Positions 35,425 to 47,857 are shown, counted from the stretch's first letter. The stretch is 64,000 nt of DNA from Syngnathus acus (GCF_901709675.1 NC_051101.1:4608501-4672500); one strand, 5' to 3'. Notes: a model not told the origin generated them from the sequence alone. Made by a program: numbers and translations.

Positions 35425-38400
35425 CTGAAATAAAAGCAGGTGTATTAGTCAAATACGTAGAAGGATGTAGCGTGATCTAAACTGGCATATTTGATGCTTT
35501 TCATTCACATGAAGACATACCTGTTTTAGTCTTCTCTTCTTGTCCTTGGCGGGAAGATCTTTGTCAGAGATCAGGCCTTCCAGTAATTCCTGCAGGGGAG
35601 TCTGGGTACCAATCAACTTTGGCTGATCTGAATCCACCCTGGCAATCTGTTTATAAAATGCTGGAGATGTGCTGAAGTCTGTATCAGAACCTGCATATTT
35701 GATCTGGTGGGAAAAAAACAAAAGCGAATAGAAATCATGCCTGTGTATGTTATGAACTTCACAAAATGTTTGCCTTTGATGGTCAAATCTTGTATGCAAA
35801 ATCATATATTTATCCCTTGAATTGAAATAACACCTTGATCATGGGTATGTGTAAACACTAAAAGAAGGCATATTTTGTTAGTGTTTGAGTCATCACGTTA
35901 CCAAAACAGTCTCACGGTGTCTCAGTGTGAAAGCAGACCTGAACTCTTCGGAAGTGGGAAAGATGATCCTCAACTTGGTGGCGCAGCTTGTCAGGGACTT
36001 GGAAGATGGTGTTGTGGTGCTCCATCATGAAAGTAACCAATTTGGAGGCAAGCAGCTCATCCAAGTCCATCTCATCCGGGGAGCCCAAAACGCATTGCGA
36101 GAACATTTGTACCATCTAGGCAGGGGCGAGCACAGGAAATGAATTAGCTGCACTAGTGCTTGCATTACGTCTATGAGGGATCTCAACATCAAATGTAACA
36201 TCATTAAAATAAATCAAATTGAGCCAGCAACTGATAGCCAGTCAGCTAGAAAGTGAAAAGAAATGTGACAGAAGATTGCAGTCAAGGTCCAACACGTAGC
36301 TGAAGTTCCTAACAGAAATAACACTGATGAGACAAGACGTTTGTCAGATGAGCGGGGCGGGAAAAATGTTTGCAGAAATGAGATGATCGTCCCTTGTTGG
36401 CATCATTTCCTGAAGGTTGCATCTAGGGATATCGCGCAATTGCTTCGTGTCACAAACCAAGAATTATAATTTCAGTGTTTCACCATTCATTTTCTAATTT
36501 TCGGTTTTAATCTTAGTGCATCTCTATTATATAATTTATATAATAATAATTGATTACGCATATATACATTGATTAGTCAAACACATGAAATAAATAACTG
36601 CTAACAAATCCATACCAGTGTGCGGGTGGCAATAGTGTCATTGAGTAGTGGCAGATGAGGGTTCTGGGATACCCGTGCCATGAGTCTCAGCAATAGCTGA
36701 AGATGCCGTCGATTGGGTGGCGGAAGCAAAAGAGTGCTGAGTTGAAGAGCCTCGGTGGCCATGTCTTGCTCCTGTAGCAGACCTGGGCAGGTAAGAAAGA
36801 TAAAATGTATCAAAGTTTTCAGTGTGGAGGTACACACAAAAACGACTCAGGATTTAAAAAGCTCACTGAGAATGTTGACAAACACTTCATAAAGATGGAA
36901 AGTCAGAAGTGGTTCTTTGAGTCGCTGATAGTAGTCGGCTACTGTTTTCAGGATATCCCTCTCAAATCCTGGGTAAACTGGTTGTTTGGCGTCATTGCCA
37001 TTAGGCCCTGTAACAGAAAAAGACAATTGTTTTTGAAATTCTCGACACACTGAATTGACCGGTGTAAAATACAGTACATAAAAGTACTAATGTATTAAAA
37101 ACATCAACTGTTTGTCACATCAGTAACTTTGACATTATAAACCTATAGGCCACAAATGGCAGGATAACAAAAAAACAAAAACAAATACATTTTCAAAACG
37201 TAGACACAAATTTTCAAATTGTGGTATACTGATGGTAGGCAGGGTTCTCTCTGGTGGTATGTGAAATAGTAACTGAATATTGTTTCAAGATGGCAGTTGT
37301 GTTGAACAGATTGGTCATGAGTTCTGTAATCTTGTGTCTGGGAGGTCATGAAGGTCACGGAGTGTGATTTGGGATTAGTCGAGGGAGTCGCAGGTGAATA
37401 GAAAGGAAGCAGAAGGTAGAGTGTATATTTTTAATGAACACTTAAGCCAACTGTTCTTGGACATGGTGTAAAGATTTGAGAGGCTCTGTTGTGAAGGAAG
37501 GGTACATGGGCCGTGGAGAAACATATCCAATTTTAGTAAGGATTGGGATTGCGGTGCAGACAGATGTTTGAGTACACAAGTAATAGTTATCAGTCAGGTT
37601 CGTCCACACCAAACTCATTCAACGATGCTTTCAGGGACGTCACATTTTGCATTGGTGCGTAAATGTTGTGAAATCGAAGGGTCTCAGTCTCTCAGCGCAT
37701 GAAAGTAAAATGCAGAAATGTCTGTCTCATAATAGTCGATTTTCTATACATCACTCACACAAATGTACTTGGGGTGTCAATTTAGTAACCCGTTTTTTTT
37801 TTTCTTTTTTAACAGTAAAACATTGCATACGAGATTACTTACAGTTGGCCAAACATTTCATTGCTGACACCACCCAGTAGGGCATGTCGTCTGCAAAGAG
37901 AAAATAAGATAGCAGTCAGATATTTTACCAGAAACAGACTATGTGTAAGTATCGTGCCATTACCTTCGTTGTTCTCCAACACAACTATGCCCGACTTATT
38001 GATGTTGAAGACGTTGTGAACTATATATTTGCCTTTCACGTGTGCTGGATTTAATACACCATCCAACGTCGTTAAACCCAGCACTCGCTGCAAACTGGAA
38101 GTTAAATAATACTTAGACTACATCAAACAATATAACAGCACGGAACACCAACATTGGAGAGATTTTGTACATACTGTGAAGCTGTCATTGATTTCCAGGT
38201 GTTGTCTACTTGCTTCGGAGTAATATCTTTTCTGCGAATGAGTTTGCATTCATGCACATCACCAATTGCTACGCTGTGCCTTTTGTTCCAAAAGTCAGAA
38301 GTCTGTCAAGCAGGACAAATATGTAAACACTTTTTTCAAGTTCGAACACATTGCTACATTCACTTAATGTAGTTAATACAGATTATTCAACATTGCTCTG

Positions 38401-41056
38401 CAAAAAAAAATGAGTAAATGAAGTGTTCCATGAATAAATGAAGGAATAAATAAATCCTATACTTTTTTATTTCTTAATTTATTTATGGGACACAACCACA
38501 GCTGGAACAAAATGCTATAGATAACAAATATGACATAACATTATAAAAAAATAAATAATTTAATAACAATTTAAAACATTATTTTATGTTTAGTTGAGTT
38601 ATCTTTGATATTTCCATTTGAAGATCTGAAGTGTGGAAACTACAAAAAAAAAAAAGAATTCGACAGGAGGGAAAAATCTTTTTTTTACACCACTGTATAT
38701 TGATCTTTGACCTATGATGTCCCATACACATCCAGAAATAACTTTAATTGAGTGTGCACAATAGTTACTGTCTCACCATAATAGTGGACTTCACAGGGGG
38801 CACGTTCTCCTGCTGTGGTAATTCCTCATAGTCATCCCAGCGGATGAGTCTTGGCAAGTCAGTTCTGTTTCGAGACAGAGATCTCGATGGCAAAGACTTA
38901 AGGGGAGATAAAGCGGGGAATCTAAAACAAAGGGAGACATCAGTGAGCTCAGTGACGTGGTATCACACACACAAAATTGTGTAGTTTAATCATCCATCAC
39001 AAAGTTTCCATCAATTGAACAGCCTCAATGCATGTGATCGAGAAATAATTTATACACTTCACCAAACAATGACACATTTTTTCCTTCTAATGATCATAAT
39101 GGTCCATGATTGACAATAAAATTACGATATTCACACTGTAGCTAGGGCATCACTAGCAAAAGTTTGGATAAATATTGTAAGAAAAAGATAAGGGAAAAAG
39201 ACAAACATTTGAAAGAAAGGAGACTATTTTCTTTCCACTTTGTATGAATTTTCGTCATACCAGTGAGCTTAGAAATAATTGAACATTTTTGATGCAATAT
39301 GCACACAAAACTGCACAGACGTTGCACCCATGACTCGATGCCTTGCTCAAGGCTAATTCAGGGTCCTTACGAAGCCAACCACTGTCTCTCTACTTCAGTA
39401 ACCAGTCCATCCTCGCACATTGCCTTAGCTGTGAAAAATATATATATTTACCTGTACAAATGACCGTTATCTTGAAAATCCTCAGTACCATGGCGTCCCT
39501 TAATATCTTCAATGACATGGGCCTTGAGGAACTTCTTGAGCAGCTGTAAAGTCTGGTAGCGAGTCACCTCTGGCCCAAAGTTGCAGTTGTGCCGGAGAAG
39601 CTGATGGAGATAATCCACAGCCTCGGATCCTGAGAAAGTGCAATCATAGTAGCGGAAATGTATCCAGTGTCTTCTTAACGGCATGCCTCCACGGAAGAGT
39701 TGAATAGTTTCATTCCACTGTAAAACAGGAAGTACCACACGAATGAGGAATTTCTTTATTTTAAAAATACAAATAAGTCAAACTATGACCATAAAGACAC
39801 CCATAAACTTTGAGGACAGCCAGCACAGGAAAGTTGAAGCTAGATCTGCAAAGGTGGACCAAGACTGGGATGTCACTTAAATTTATATGCAAGTCAAGGC
39901 AGGTGACCGTATACTTTCAGCAATATAATGTATTTTTTAAAATTTTGTGAACAGCCGCAATGTCAAAATTTGCCAATCCGCGAATTGAGACACAACAAAT
40001 GTAGTGTTGCCCACAAACACATTCATTGTTGGCAGACTACTATAAATGAATTTTGGCCCCCCCATTGATAGATTGTGGCAGTACCTGTCATTATGTAACC
40101 CTTGTATAACTTAATTTTGCTGCAGAGATTGTGTAGCTGTGCAACTTGTGTGGTCCATGTGTAAGTATGCTGATTTTGATACCTGCACTGCTTTCTTTTG
40201 TGGTACGATACTGCAAATACAGTGCACTATAGGAAATGTTCTTTATATTGCCTAGCCCCATGAAGCACCCTCCACAGAACTGATTCAGAAGGTCTTGGGA
40301 AGATGAGATGGACTTGGTAGCACACGGATGAAAGTCTGTTCAAATCTGATTGGGAAAAAAATCTAACAGCCACATAAATGTAAGGAAGCAGGGTTACAAC
40401 AATAAATACTACAGAGTGATGTACACTACACTGTATGGGGTGACAAATGCCTTTCAGAAGAAATTTGGAGAAATCAACAAATTTTGCAGCCTTTCCCTTA
40501 TTTATGCAACTTGATGCAAACGTGCCTCAACTTGTTTAAGAAAAGAGTGGCAAAATTGTAACTAACAACGTTTAAGTGGGTTTCAGATTAATTTAGTTTT
40601 GGCAAACCAGTGCATTCCAAACTCTTTAAATTGGCTATAAACAAAAATAATAGGTCCTTTGGTTACTAACGCAAGTAAACACATTACAATAATTTCGTTA
40701 CCCAATTATTTCACATGTAATGTTAAGTGTATATTATTGCGTGAGGCGATCTAAATCCCTCATAAGCAGAAGTGCTTCATCCCGTTTCCCATATTAGCAA
40801 GTCGTGTTAGCAGTGCATGCAATGAACTTGTATGGTGACAATGTAAAAAGCCGAAATAAACCAACCAACCTATGAATTACATTTAAATAGGGAGTGCGTT
40901 ATCTCGTTGTTTAATATCCACATTTAAAACAACTACATCGGACTCGAAAGTTAATAACACTTAAACACACTAAACTATCTCTTCTTTGGATTTCATAACA
41001 TTACTCACCAGCTTCGTCGCCCTGTACGGCCCTGGCCCGATAACTCTTCCCTCCAT
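35269..41056 (-). CDS. depdc1b: DEP domain-containing protein 1B (complete, 11 coding exons, 529 aa)
   Basis: Minus-strand join of 41009-41056, 39452-39717, 38777-38921, 38175-38302, 37964-38094, 37843-37890, 36867-37007, 36616-36782, 35939-36115, 35521-35703 and 35269-35424, total 1590 bases. All junctions are GT/AG and phases agree. The product has 529 aa, the same as I recall for human DEPDC1B. The DEP domain spans about residues 17-108 ([26 protein letters not shown]). A RhoGAP-like domain spans about 190-390 ([61 protein letters not shown]). The end is FQKSYPEIY...[11 protein letters not shown]. The B type is chosen over DEPDC1A because the long central insertion of the A type is absent and the C-terminus fits B. 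Known role of the family: G2/M-expressed protein affecting Rho signalling and mitotic de-adhesion. The GAP arginine-finger position reads SGIVVLE (230-236), so it is probably not a catalytic GAP. Confidence 0.96.
35521..35703 (-). CDS. depdc1b: depdc1b exon 10
   Basis: 61 codons, [20 protein letters not shown] through KDKKRRLKQ, between TCCCACCAG and GTATGTCTTC. Confidence 0.96.
35939..36115 (-). CDS. depdc1b: depdc1b exon 9
   Basis: 59 codons, [20 protein letters not shown] through FRRVQ, between CTGCCTAG and GTCTGCTTTC, phase 0 at both ends. Confidence 0.96.
36616..36782 (-). CDS. depdc1b: depdc1b exon 8
   Basis: Starts (S)[19 protein letters not shown] after CTGCCCAG and ends ATRTL before GTATGGATT. 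Contains the [17 protein letters not shown] block. Confidence 0.95.
36867..37007 (-). CDS. depdc1b: depdc1b exon 7
   Basis: Starts (W)[18 protein letters not shown] after CTGTTACAG and ends FVNIL plus one base before GTGAGCTTTT. Confidence 0.95.
37843..37890 (-). CDS. depdc1b: depdc1b exon 6 (48-base micro-exon)
   Basis: Encodes [15 protein letters not shown] between CTTTGCAG and GTAAGTAATC, with split codons on both sides. Highly conserved block of the family. Confidence 0.95.
37964..38094 (-). CDS. depdc1b: depdc1b exon 5 (start of RhoGAP-like domain)
   Basis: Encodes [20 protein letters not shown] and continues to VVLENNE, with one spare base at each end. Acceptor AACTTCCAG, donor GTAATGGC. 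The region holds the degenerate arginine-finger position. Confidence 0.95.
38175..38302 (-). CDS. depdc1b: depdc1b exon 4
   Basis: Starts [20 protein letters not shown] after CTTGACAG and ends MTAS plus two bases (CA) before GTATGTAC. Matches the WYKRHSIAIGEV block of DEPDC1B. Confidence 0.93.
38777..38921 (-). CDS. depdc1b: depdc1b exon 3 (linker)
   Basis: 145 bases encoding [19 protein letters not shown] through [11 protein letters not shown]. Ser/Arg- and Pro-rich linker with possible proline-directed phosphorylation at LSPLK. Donor GTGAGACAG. Confidence 0.9.
39452..39717 (-). CDS. depdc1b: depdc1b exon 2 (DEP domain)
   Basis: After TTTTACAG, starts [17 protein letters not shown] and ends NGHLYR split AG/A before GTAAATATA. 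Encodes nearly the whole DEP domain. Confidence 0.96.
39718..41008 (-). other. depdc1b: depdc1b intron 1
   Basis: 1.29 kb with no repeat or exon recognised. First introns often carry regulatory sites, but none stands out here. Confidence 0.8.
41009..41056 (-). CDS. depdc1b: depdc1b exon 1 ([16 protein letters not shown])
   Basis: The ATG is at 41056-41054. 16 codons end CTG before GTGAGTAATG, phase 0. The GPGPYRAT block is characteristic of the DEPDC1 family N-terminus. Confidence 0.95.
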
Positions 41057-41230
41057 CCCACGAAACAGATATAAACTTTATTGGTCCAAAAACATTAGAA
41101 TAAATTACTTTTAGACGATTAACATGACTGATAAGACTCCGAAGTCCGGACGAGGACAGAAACGTTGTTGCCAAGTTGCCAAGTTTGAATCTCTTACGTC
41201 ACACAAAATGAAGAACGTGATTGGATGTGG
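41057..41230 (-). promoter_or_regulatory. depdc1b: depdc1b promoter with CCAAT boxes and CHR-like element
   Basis: Minus-strand CCAAT boxes lie at 41084-41080 and 41224-41220. A CHR-like TTTGAA (forward 41184-41189) and an ATF-type ACGTCA (41196-41201, TGACGT on minus) lie between them. CCAAT/NF-Y sites plus a CHR is the layout of G2/M genes bound by DREAM and MMB complexes, and DEPDC1B is known to be cell-cycle regulated. The start site is not placed. Confidence 0.5.
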
Positions 41231-41292
41231 ACTAGAGCATGTGACCAACAGACGCGCTGTCGATGTTGCCTTGACTACAAACGAACAGAACC

Positions 41293-41628
41293 ACAATGAT
41301 CCCTCGCTACTTCGCGTTTCGTTTATCGCGGCTTCACTACATCGCGGATTTTTTTTTCCAAATTGAAAAAAACATTTAAAAATCAAAATAAAACTTCTAA
41401 ATTGAGGAAACGTGTCTAACCTTTAGGACAATGTCCTATTGCTCCAAATGTTTGTTTACATTCCTTTAGAAGTCCATTTACGCGTGTTAGCACGATCGGG
41501 AATAAGCATCTTTCCGCTAACTCGTTAGCCTGCCCAGTACTTCTTGTTGGTGATCGTACTTTGCAGATTTCACTTATCGCGGGAGGTTTTTGGAACCAAT
41601 TATCCGCGATAAACGAGGGATTACTGTA
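41293..41628. mobile_element. MITE-like element with ATCCCTCG...CGAGGGAT ends
   Basis: The left end, GATCCCTCGCTACTTCGCG with TTTATCGCGG, and the right end, CCGCGATAAACGAGGGATTAC, are inverted relatives around an AT-rich centre without coding capacity. It sits about 240 bases upstream of the depdc1b start codon, just beyond the CCAAT boxes. A related scrap is at 58798-58855. Confidence 0.65.
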
Positions 41629-41756
41629 TCTACTTAAGTGTCCATCCAAGATTTAGTTAGCGTGGCAGTCTATACTAAATGACGTCGGGAAATGCTATAA
41701 TTATTCAGCGCTCTACACCAAAATGTGTAAAACTGATTATGTTTCACTTTCACAAC

Positions 41757-42130
41757 TCATCCAGGATCTTGTTCTTTCGATCATGACCCACAGCTCATGA
41801 CCAAAGGTGAGGGAACGTTGACTGACCTGCTCCTCTTGAGTCTAAGATGCAACTTCCTGACAGACCCTTCTCTCTAATACCCCTAAATAGACCTTACCAG
41901 AACCCACGAGCCCCCCTTGTTAAAAAGGGGGACGGACCACCATCCCAGTCTGCCAATCCAGAGGCACTGTCCCCAATGTTGTAGAGGTGTGTCAACACAG
42001 ATAGTCCTGCAACATTCAGAGCCTTTAGAAACTCCAGGTGAGTCTCATCCACCACCTTGACCTTGCCACAGAGGATGTTTTTAATCACCTCGATCAGTGT
42101 CCTCTCACCCAGAGCTAGGAGGGCCCTCAT
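41757..42130 (-). mobile_element. LINE reverse-transcriptase fragment with internal deletion
   Basis: In minus sense, 42130-41894 encodes a stretch like the start of a fish non-LTR reverse transcriptase (VVDETHLEFLKALNVAGLS...LYNIG). Then LINE-like sequence continues to about 41835. From there it jumps to a far 3' segment (CTCACCTTTGGTCATGAGCT, 41815-41757). About 1 kb of the middle is missing and frames are broken, so it is dead. Same family as the scraps at 22.2 and 23.0 kb. Confidence 0.7.
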
Positions 42131-43667
42131 TCAGCAAAAACTTTTAATGTTAGCATTGATTTGCAACCCTGTTATTCACAACGCTGCTACTGTAATCTGA
42201 GTAGTAATCCTACAATTAGATTAGTTTGCAAATAAAATATATTCATAATTATACAATTTAGTATTTTTTAAAAAAAATCGTAATTGCCTGAATAACAGCC
42301 ACAGCAAAATATGCACTAACAAATAAAATATTAAAAATCTATTTGGTGGCTTCAAATCAAATTATATGATAGTTTATTCCCTATTTTCTTGAGGAATAAA
42401 AAAAAAATTAAATAAGAGGTCTGTTTTGAATAAATGTTGGTGACAAAATGGTACCGCAATTCTGGAATGACCTCAATATATATGAATTTGCTGTTTCCCA
42501 ATAGAGGAGGTGACACAATGGTCACTGGTATTATTTCAGTTCAATGAAACATTGTTCTGCTTCTGATATTTTATGTATGCCTGACCAAAACCAGAAGCAT
42601 CTGATTGTTGTTTTCAAACACAACAGTACCCTAACCCTCACAGTACAGAAATGGAAAACAAAACCAGATGTTAACTTCCTTTGGTGCTACATGCTGACAT
42701 CTAAATATTTCCACATCAAATCTCTACTAGTGAGTACTTCCCGCAGTCTTGTCTTGGTTAGTGACTGCAAGTAGGATGGAGGTGAAGTGCAAAGTCTGGT
42801 CAGATTTCACCTTTACAGAAAAACACACTCGCCATATTGTTCTGCACAAGTTTGATTTGTGTGTGTACATGCTCCATCCTTGGTTGGACCTTTGGTTGTG
42901 ATGGTCCTGTGATCAGATTCAATCAGGTTTGTTCAAGCTAATGATTGGGGGGAAAACATGTTTCTAGTTTGCGATTTTTTCAAAACCTAATGCTTTTCAT
43001 GAGACTCTGGCACACAATTTAGTCAACAGACACCAGGGAGGTCGCTTTTGTTCAATTCTGGCTGAGGTGCGTTTTTATGTTTTGTTTTGTGTACGTTATG
43101 TGTTAGGTTTCTTTAAACACTTAAAACAGTATATAAAAAATCTTGACATAACTCTGTTCAAGGTTTTTTTGAAGAATACACTCATTTGAGCTGCACTTGA
43201 TATCCGTGTTTCTTTTCATCACTTTATGACCCATACAACACATTTTTGAGAGAAAAGGTGACCTCTGCTGTCGAAGTAGGCACTCTCAAAGGATTTTAAA
43301 CATAGGTTAACAATTTTTCTTCTAAACATACACCAATTTTTATTTTGTGCTGCGAAATATAGCGCAAGGATGGGAAAGCTATCATCGATGAAGGGGACAT
43401 AATTTTTCATCAGCACCACTGTAGAGCTATAGGTACATAGGACCACAGACTTCCCAACATTAGATTGACATATTGTTCTATTGCTTCCTGGTGTCTACTG
43501 TATACAAGTTATTGTCATTAATTTGTATTTAAATTAACTTTTCATTGTCTTCGTTGTTGTATCATTGTTATCCTACTGTTGTAAAATGCTCAATATAAGT
43601 AATATATTTCATAATATTTGCTTCTTCCTTTTCATTTTTAACCCATGCACATAATTCTATTTATGTT

Positions 43668-43852
43668 GTGTTTGAAAGAAGGGCCAAAGAGAAAGAGAGA
43701 GAAAGAGACAGAAACAGCAAGAGAGATAGAAAGTATTATAGAGGTATTAGTTTATCAAAAACTGATAAGAGGTTGGACAGACGGACGGACGGGCAGATGG
43801 ATGGATGGATAGATGGATGGACGGACGGATGGACGGATGGATGGATCATGAG
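43668..43852. repeat. GAGA-rich tract and GGAT/GGAC tetranucleotide array
   Basis: An (AGAGA)n-like purine tract at 43680-43725 is followed by GACGGACGG..GGATGGAT repeats at 43777-43848. Arg/Glu and Asp/Gly/Trp repeat frames here are artefacts. Confidence 0.85.
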
Positions 43853-44204
43853 TCACCAGCACTGTCCATGATTCACAAATTTTGAAACTTACATGCATTA
43901 CAGCTATTTTTTTTAGTGTGAAGAGGCACCCACTAGATGGCAGCATTGTAACTGAAATTAAATTACATTGTTCCACAACTGAGTTGAAAAACTGACTGCT
44001 ATTGGAATTACATTTGGGTAGGTTTCAAAAGAAATCTTTGAAAACATAAAACATTCACATTTCAGTGTCTCATTAATGTACATATTGCATGCATGCTCTG
44101 CACTACATTATTAATCCATAACCTAAAACTGTTTTAAAAAATATTATTAAGTTATTTGAAAAAATATACCCATACCTTTTCGTGACAAATAACCAATTTA
44201 AAAG

Positions 44205-44420
44205 AATACACTGGAATGGCAGCATAATAGCCAACTGCACCTCACAGTTCAGAGGTCATGGCATAAAATTGGGGCTCTGGCCTTCCTGTATGGAATTTGC
44301 ATATTCTCCCAATGCCTGTGTGGGATCTTCTCTTGGTACGGCGTCCACATTTGAAAAACATGCATAACGGGTAATTAAAGTCAGATGACACCCTGGACTG
44401 GTAACCAGTTACATGTCGTG
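44205..44420 (+). mobile_element. Degenerate SINE-like copy
   Basis: Decayed version of the 4.1 and 29.9 kb family: CTGGCCTTCCTGTATGGAAT, CCCAATGCCTGTGTGGGAT, ACCCTGGACTGGTAACCAGT. Older than the other copies. Confidence 0.55.
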
Positions 44421-47400
44421 AAAGACAACCATTACCATCACTGAGTTGGAGCTGAACCCATGCTGCCTTCTTGCAAGTCTTATGTCCCACAACACCACAT
44501 ACACCTATAAAATACACTAACCCTAAAAATATAATTGTAGTCTATTCTTATTCGGGTCTTGTCAGCCAGTTAGTATTTAGAGTTTGTTTAGATATTATAT
44601 ATTAAACACAATTACTTAGCCATGGGAAAATTGACATAAAATAAATATAGCAGTTGAATTTTTTTAAGCAGAGCTAGCCAAAGTCCTTTAAAGAAAGTAG
44701 TCTTTAATCCTTAAGGAGTGCTCATTTAGTTATTTCTTGTTGACTTGCTTTTGAAGAGGGGCTTTGTTTTTTTTTAGATTAAAATTCAATGAGAAACAAA
44801 ACCAATGGAGTGTAATAAGAAAAGCAAAATGGCCTTGCAAAGTACGCCAGAAGGTATAGAATGTCATTTGTGTTTCATTATTTATGGTGGAACCATATAT
44901 TTTTTTCCAACACCCTTTTTCCAACTCATATCCTTTCGCTCTATGTGCATGGAATTATGCATTGCCTGTAGTGGAGTTGTCAGGCTTCACTGCTCACTAA
45001 ATCGGCAATTCTCCCCCAGCTGGGCATTGCACTCAACCACATCATGCCAAGGCCTATTTTGATGACCTCATCCTTGTTGTCACTCTTATTCTGGATGGAC
45101 CCCTGCGGGTAAAAGGGTGTCATGGACTGCTGCACTTCCCTATCTGGTTGTCCATTGGCCAAGACAGCAGTATCCCCTTTGCAGTGTTGCAGTGCAACAG
45201 ATTATACTTGATGACTCCATTCTAATCACATTTTGCTTCATTCTCTTTAATCAGTATTCCAAATTTGGCAGTGAAAACTTCCACAAGTATATGAGCATTT
45301 CAGCAGTCATTGTAATGCAACAGGCACACTCCAACTGACACACACAAGCACACGTCCACACACACAGCCAATTCCGAATCTATTCACTCTGAAGGGTGAC
45401 ATACTGTATAAATGCTCCATAGTAGTATCATACAATTAGATTTGTATTTCAAGTCATAATGTAACTTGATTGTCATTGTACCAACAAATATACTCCTTAA
45501 GAGTAAAAAGAGTAAAAATATCTGAGTTAAAATATGATTTATGATACAACGACTTAGAAGATTAGTGGCTAAAACATTATTTGGGACACTTAATTGGGTC
45601 AGCAGGCTCCTTCAAACAAGATTCAAGCAATGTATTGAAAAAACAAATGGTGAAGATTTTTTTTCTAAATTAATAATTAAATAATCAGCGATGCATTTAT
45701 TCTACAAATCCATATAAACAACCAATATAGCAACATTTTGAAGAAAAATAAACAGACTTTTGGATCGTACAGGATAGAGGGGCCAATGTGGAGTAAAAAT
45801 GTTTTGACTGGCATATACGCTCGAATGCACCCGTAAAACCGTTCAGATTTCCTTCATTTGCAGTGGTGTTTGTAGTTCTTGTATTGGCCCTGATTAAATG
45901 TCGTGCAGGTGCACCTAACATTGTGGCCAGTGAGTGCACCAAAATGGGTTCCTGCCGTCATAGTCAGCTGGGTCTCTTCACTGGTCCTTTAAGCTTTTGA
46001 CCTTGCTCTCTGACTCTAGACACATGCTGAGTTGAAACACTGTTTTCTCGGACATGGAAGCAAGCCAAAATAAATAACCTGCCCTCAGAGTGTCAGCGGA
46101 ACCACAAGAAATCTAAAACCACGTCTCGGCCCAACGGCACTCACTCACAGGCTATCAGCGAAAGACTTGCTGAAATTTTAATTGTCTGAATGCATCATGT
46201 GGTTTGGAAAGAAAATCAAATCAGGATGGCTCATCCTTCCTCTTTGACACCAATCCAAAGGAGAGCAGCATTTTTGATTAGGGTTTCATTTATTCAGTTT
46301 AGGTGGCTCTGATTTCAAGGTTGGGTTACACTATCTTGGGGGACAAATAAATGACATTGTATAGGCAGGTAATTCAAGAGTCTGCATGCTTCGATCCTGA
46401 CAGATAAGAAGGAGATAAGAGACAGGTGTCTGGTGGAAATGAGGCTTCCATCTCAAAAGTCAATCAAGGAAACTCTGTGAAAAACATTTTAGAGAAAATG
46501 AGGGCAGACATCCATTCCTTTAGTTCGACTCGTGTTTTATAAAAGTATAAATGAATCTTACTACATCGTATCTGAGCACAGAGAAAATGAACTTTAGTGA
46601 CCAAAATTGGTGGACCTCTCTCCATGGGTGGGAGTAGGGGAAGTGTATGTCAATGTTATTATAGTCAACAGTTAACCAAATAACTAAACTTTAAAAAAAT
46701 ATGAACAAAAAATGTAGTGCTTATAAGAAAAATGATAATTAATTGAAACAACATATTATGTTTATAAAACTAACTCTAACATGCAGTGGTCGGAAATTAA
46801 TAATTTCTATAATATTAATATAAAAAATATAATATTTTTCAAGTATTGTAGAAAAAGAAAACCGCTGCACTGGATTTCCAAATCCCTAATAAAATAATAA
46901 AAAATAATAAATAATGATAATAAAAGATAATAAAAGACAAAAAGTGAAACAGTGTTATCGTACGCATAGTCAACAGTTCTGTGCACCGACGGAAAATATT
47001 GACATTGGACCTCTCGATGGAGAAGATAATCGAAGTATCCATCTATTGTGAATAAAAACAGTAATGAGTATATATCAAGGTATAAAACAAAATATGGCTG
47101 CATAAAATGTGTTTAATGTGGCTGTGTGATGGCGTCTTTTGAAGGTATTACTGACTGTCCATGCTATTAATAATTGGATAGTAGGTATTCATTCAAATGG
47201 CTCTATGTCATGGCATAAAGGCAATGTCTATAGTCAATTAAAAATGCATAAGGAGTAATGGGGCTTTATGAATTACTCAGCAGCTGCCTCTCAAATGTAA
47301 GAGTAATGGAAAGCAACAGTACAATACAATGCATGGCAGCTTTAAATATCTTAACACACAAAGTGGATACATTTTGATACTTTGGCATAAGGGGACCTAT

Positions 47401-47671
47401 TCAATGTGTTGGCTTAAACAAAATGAACACTACAATATCACAGCTAAATTCCTTTCGGTGCATTTCCAATGTCAAATATAAGATGGGAGGCTAAAACAGT
47501 TTTAGTTTGATTGTATTTTCTGCGTGAAATTATTTTTTGGGGTAGTGGAGGGGCACTTTTTGTATACTCGCTATACCGTGTCTGGCCAGTAGATGTCAGC
47601 TTTGTATCATGAAATGCTTTAGTCACAGATACCCTACCGTCCATGAGTCTTTTGTACATGGTGACTAGACA

Positions 47672-47672
47672 A

Positions 47673-47705
<33 letters not shown>
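47672..47705. repeat. (AAT)n trinucleotide array
   Basis: Eleven AAT units, uninterrupted. Confidence 0.95.
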
Positions 47706-47857
47706 TTATCGTATCCACATATATGGCAAATTTATACACCATATTTTTAGAATGTAAGAGGGAGCCTGAGTACCAGGTCAGACTTGAAACACTCAGTGGT
47801 GGCACATTATTGTGGTACCCCTCAGAAGTGTAGGGGTGCTTTTGGGTGGAATATACT

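Noticed and set aside
41124-41366. 80-codon plus-strand frame opposite the depdc1b promoter
   Set aside because: It runs from the promoter into a MITE end and has no likeness to a protein.
44980-45162. 60-codon minus-strand frame (contains KIGLGMMW)
   Set aside because: It feels like a repeat-derived frame, but I could not assign a family, so it is not annotated as a gene.
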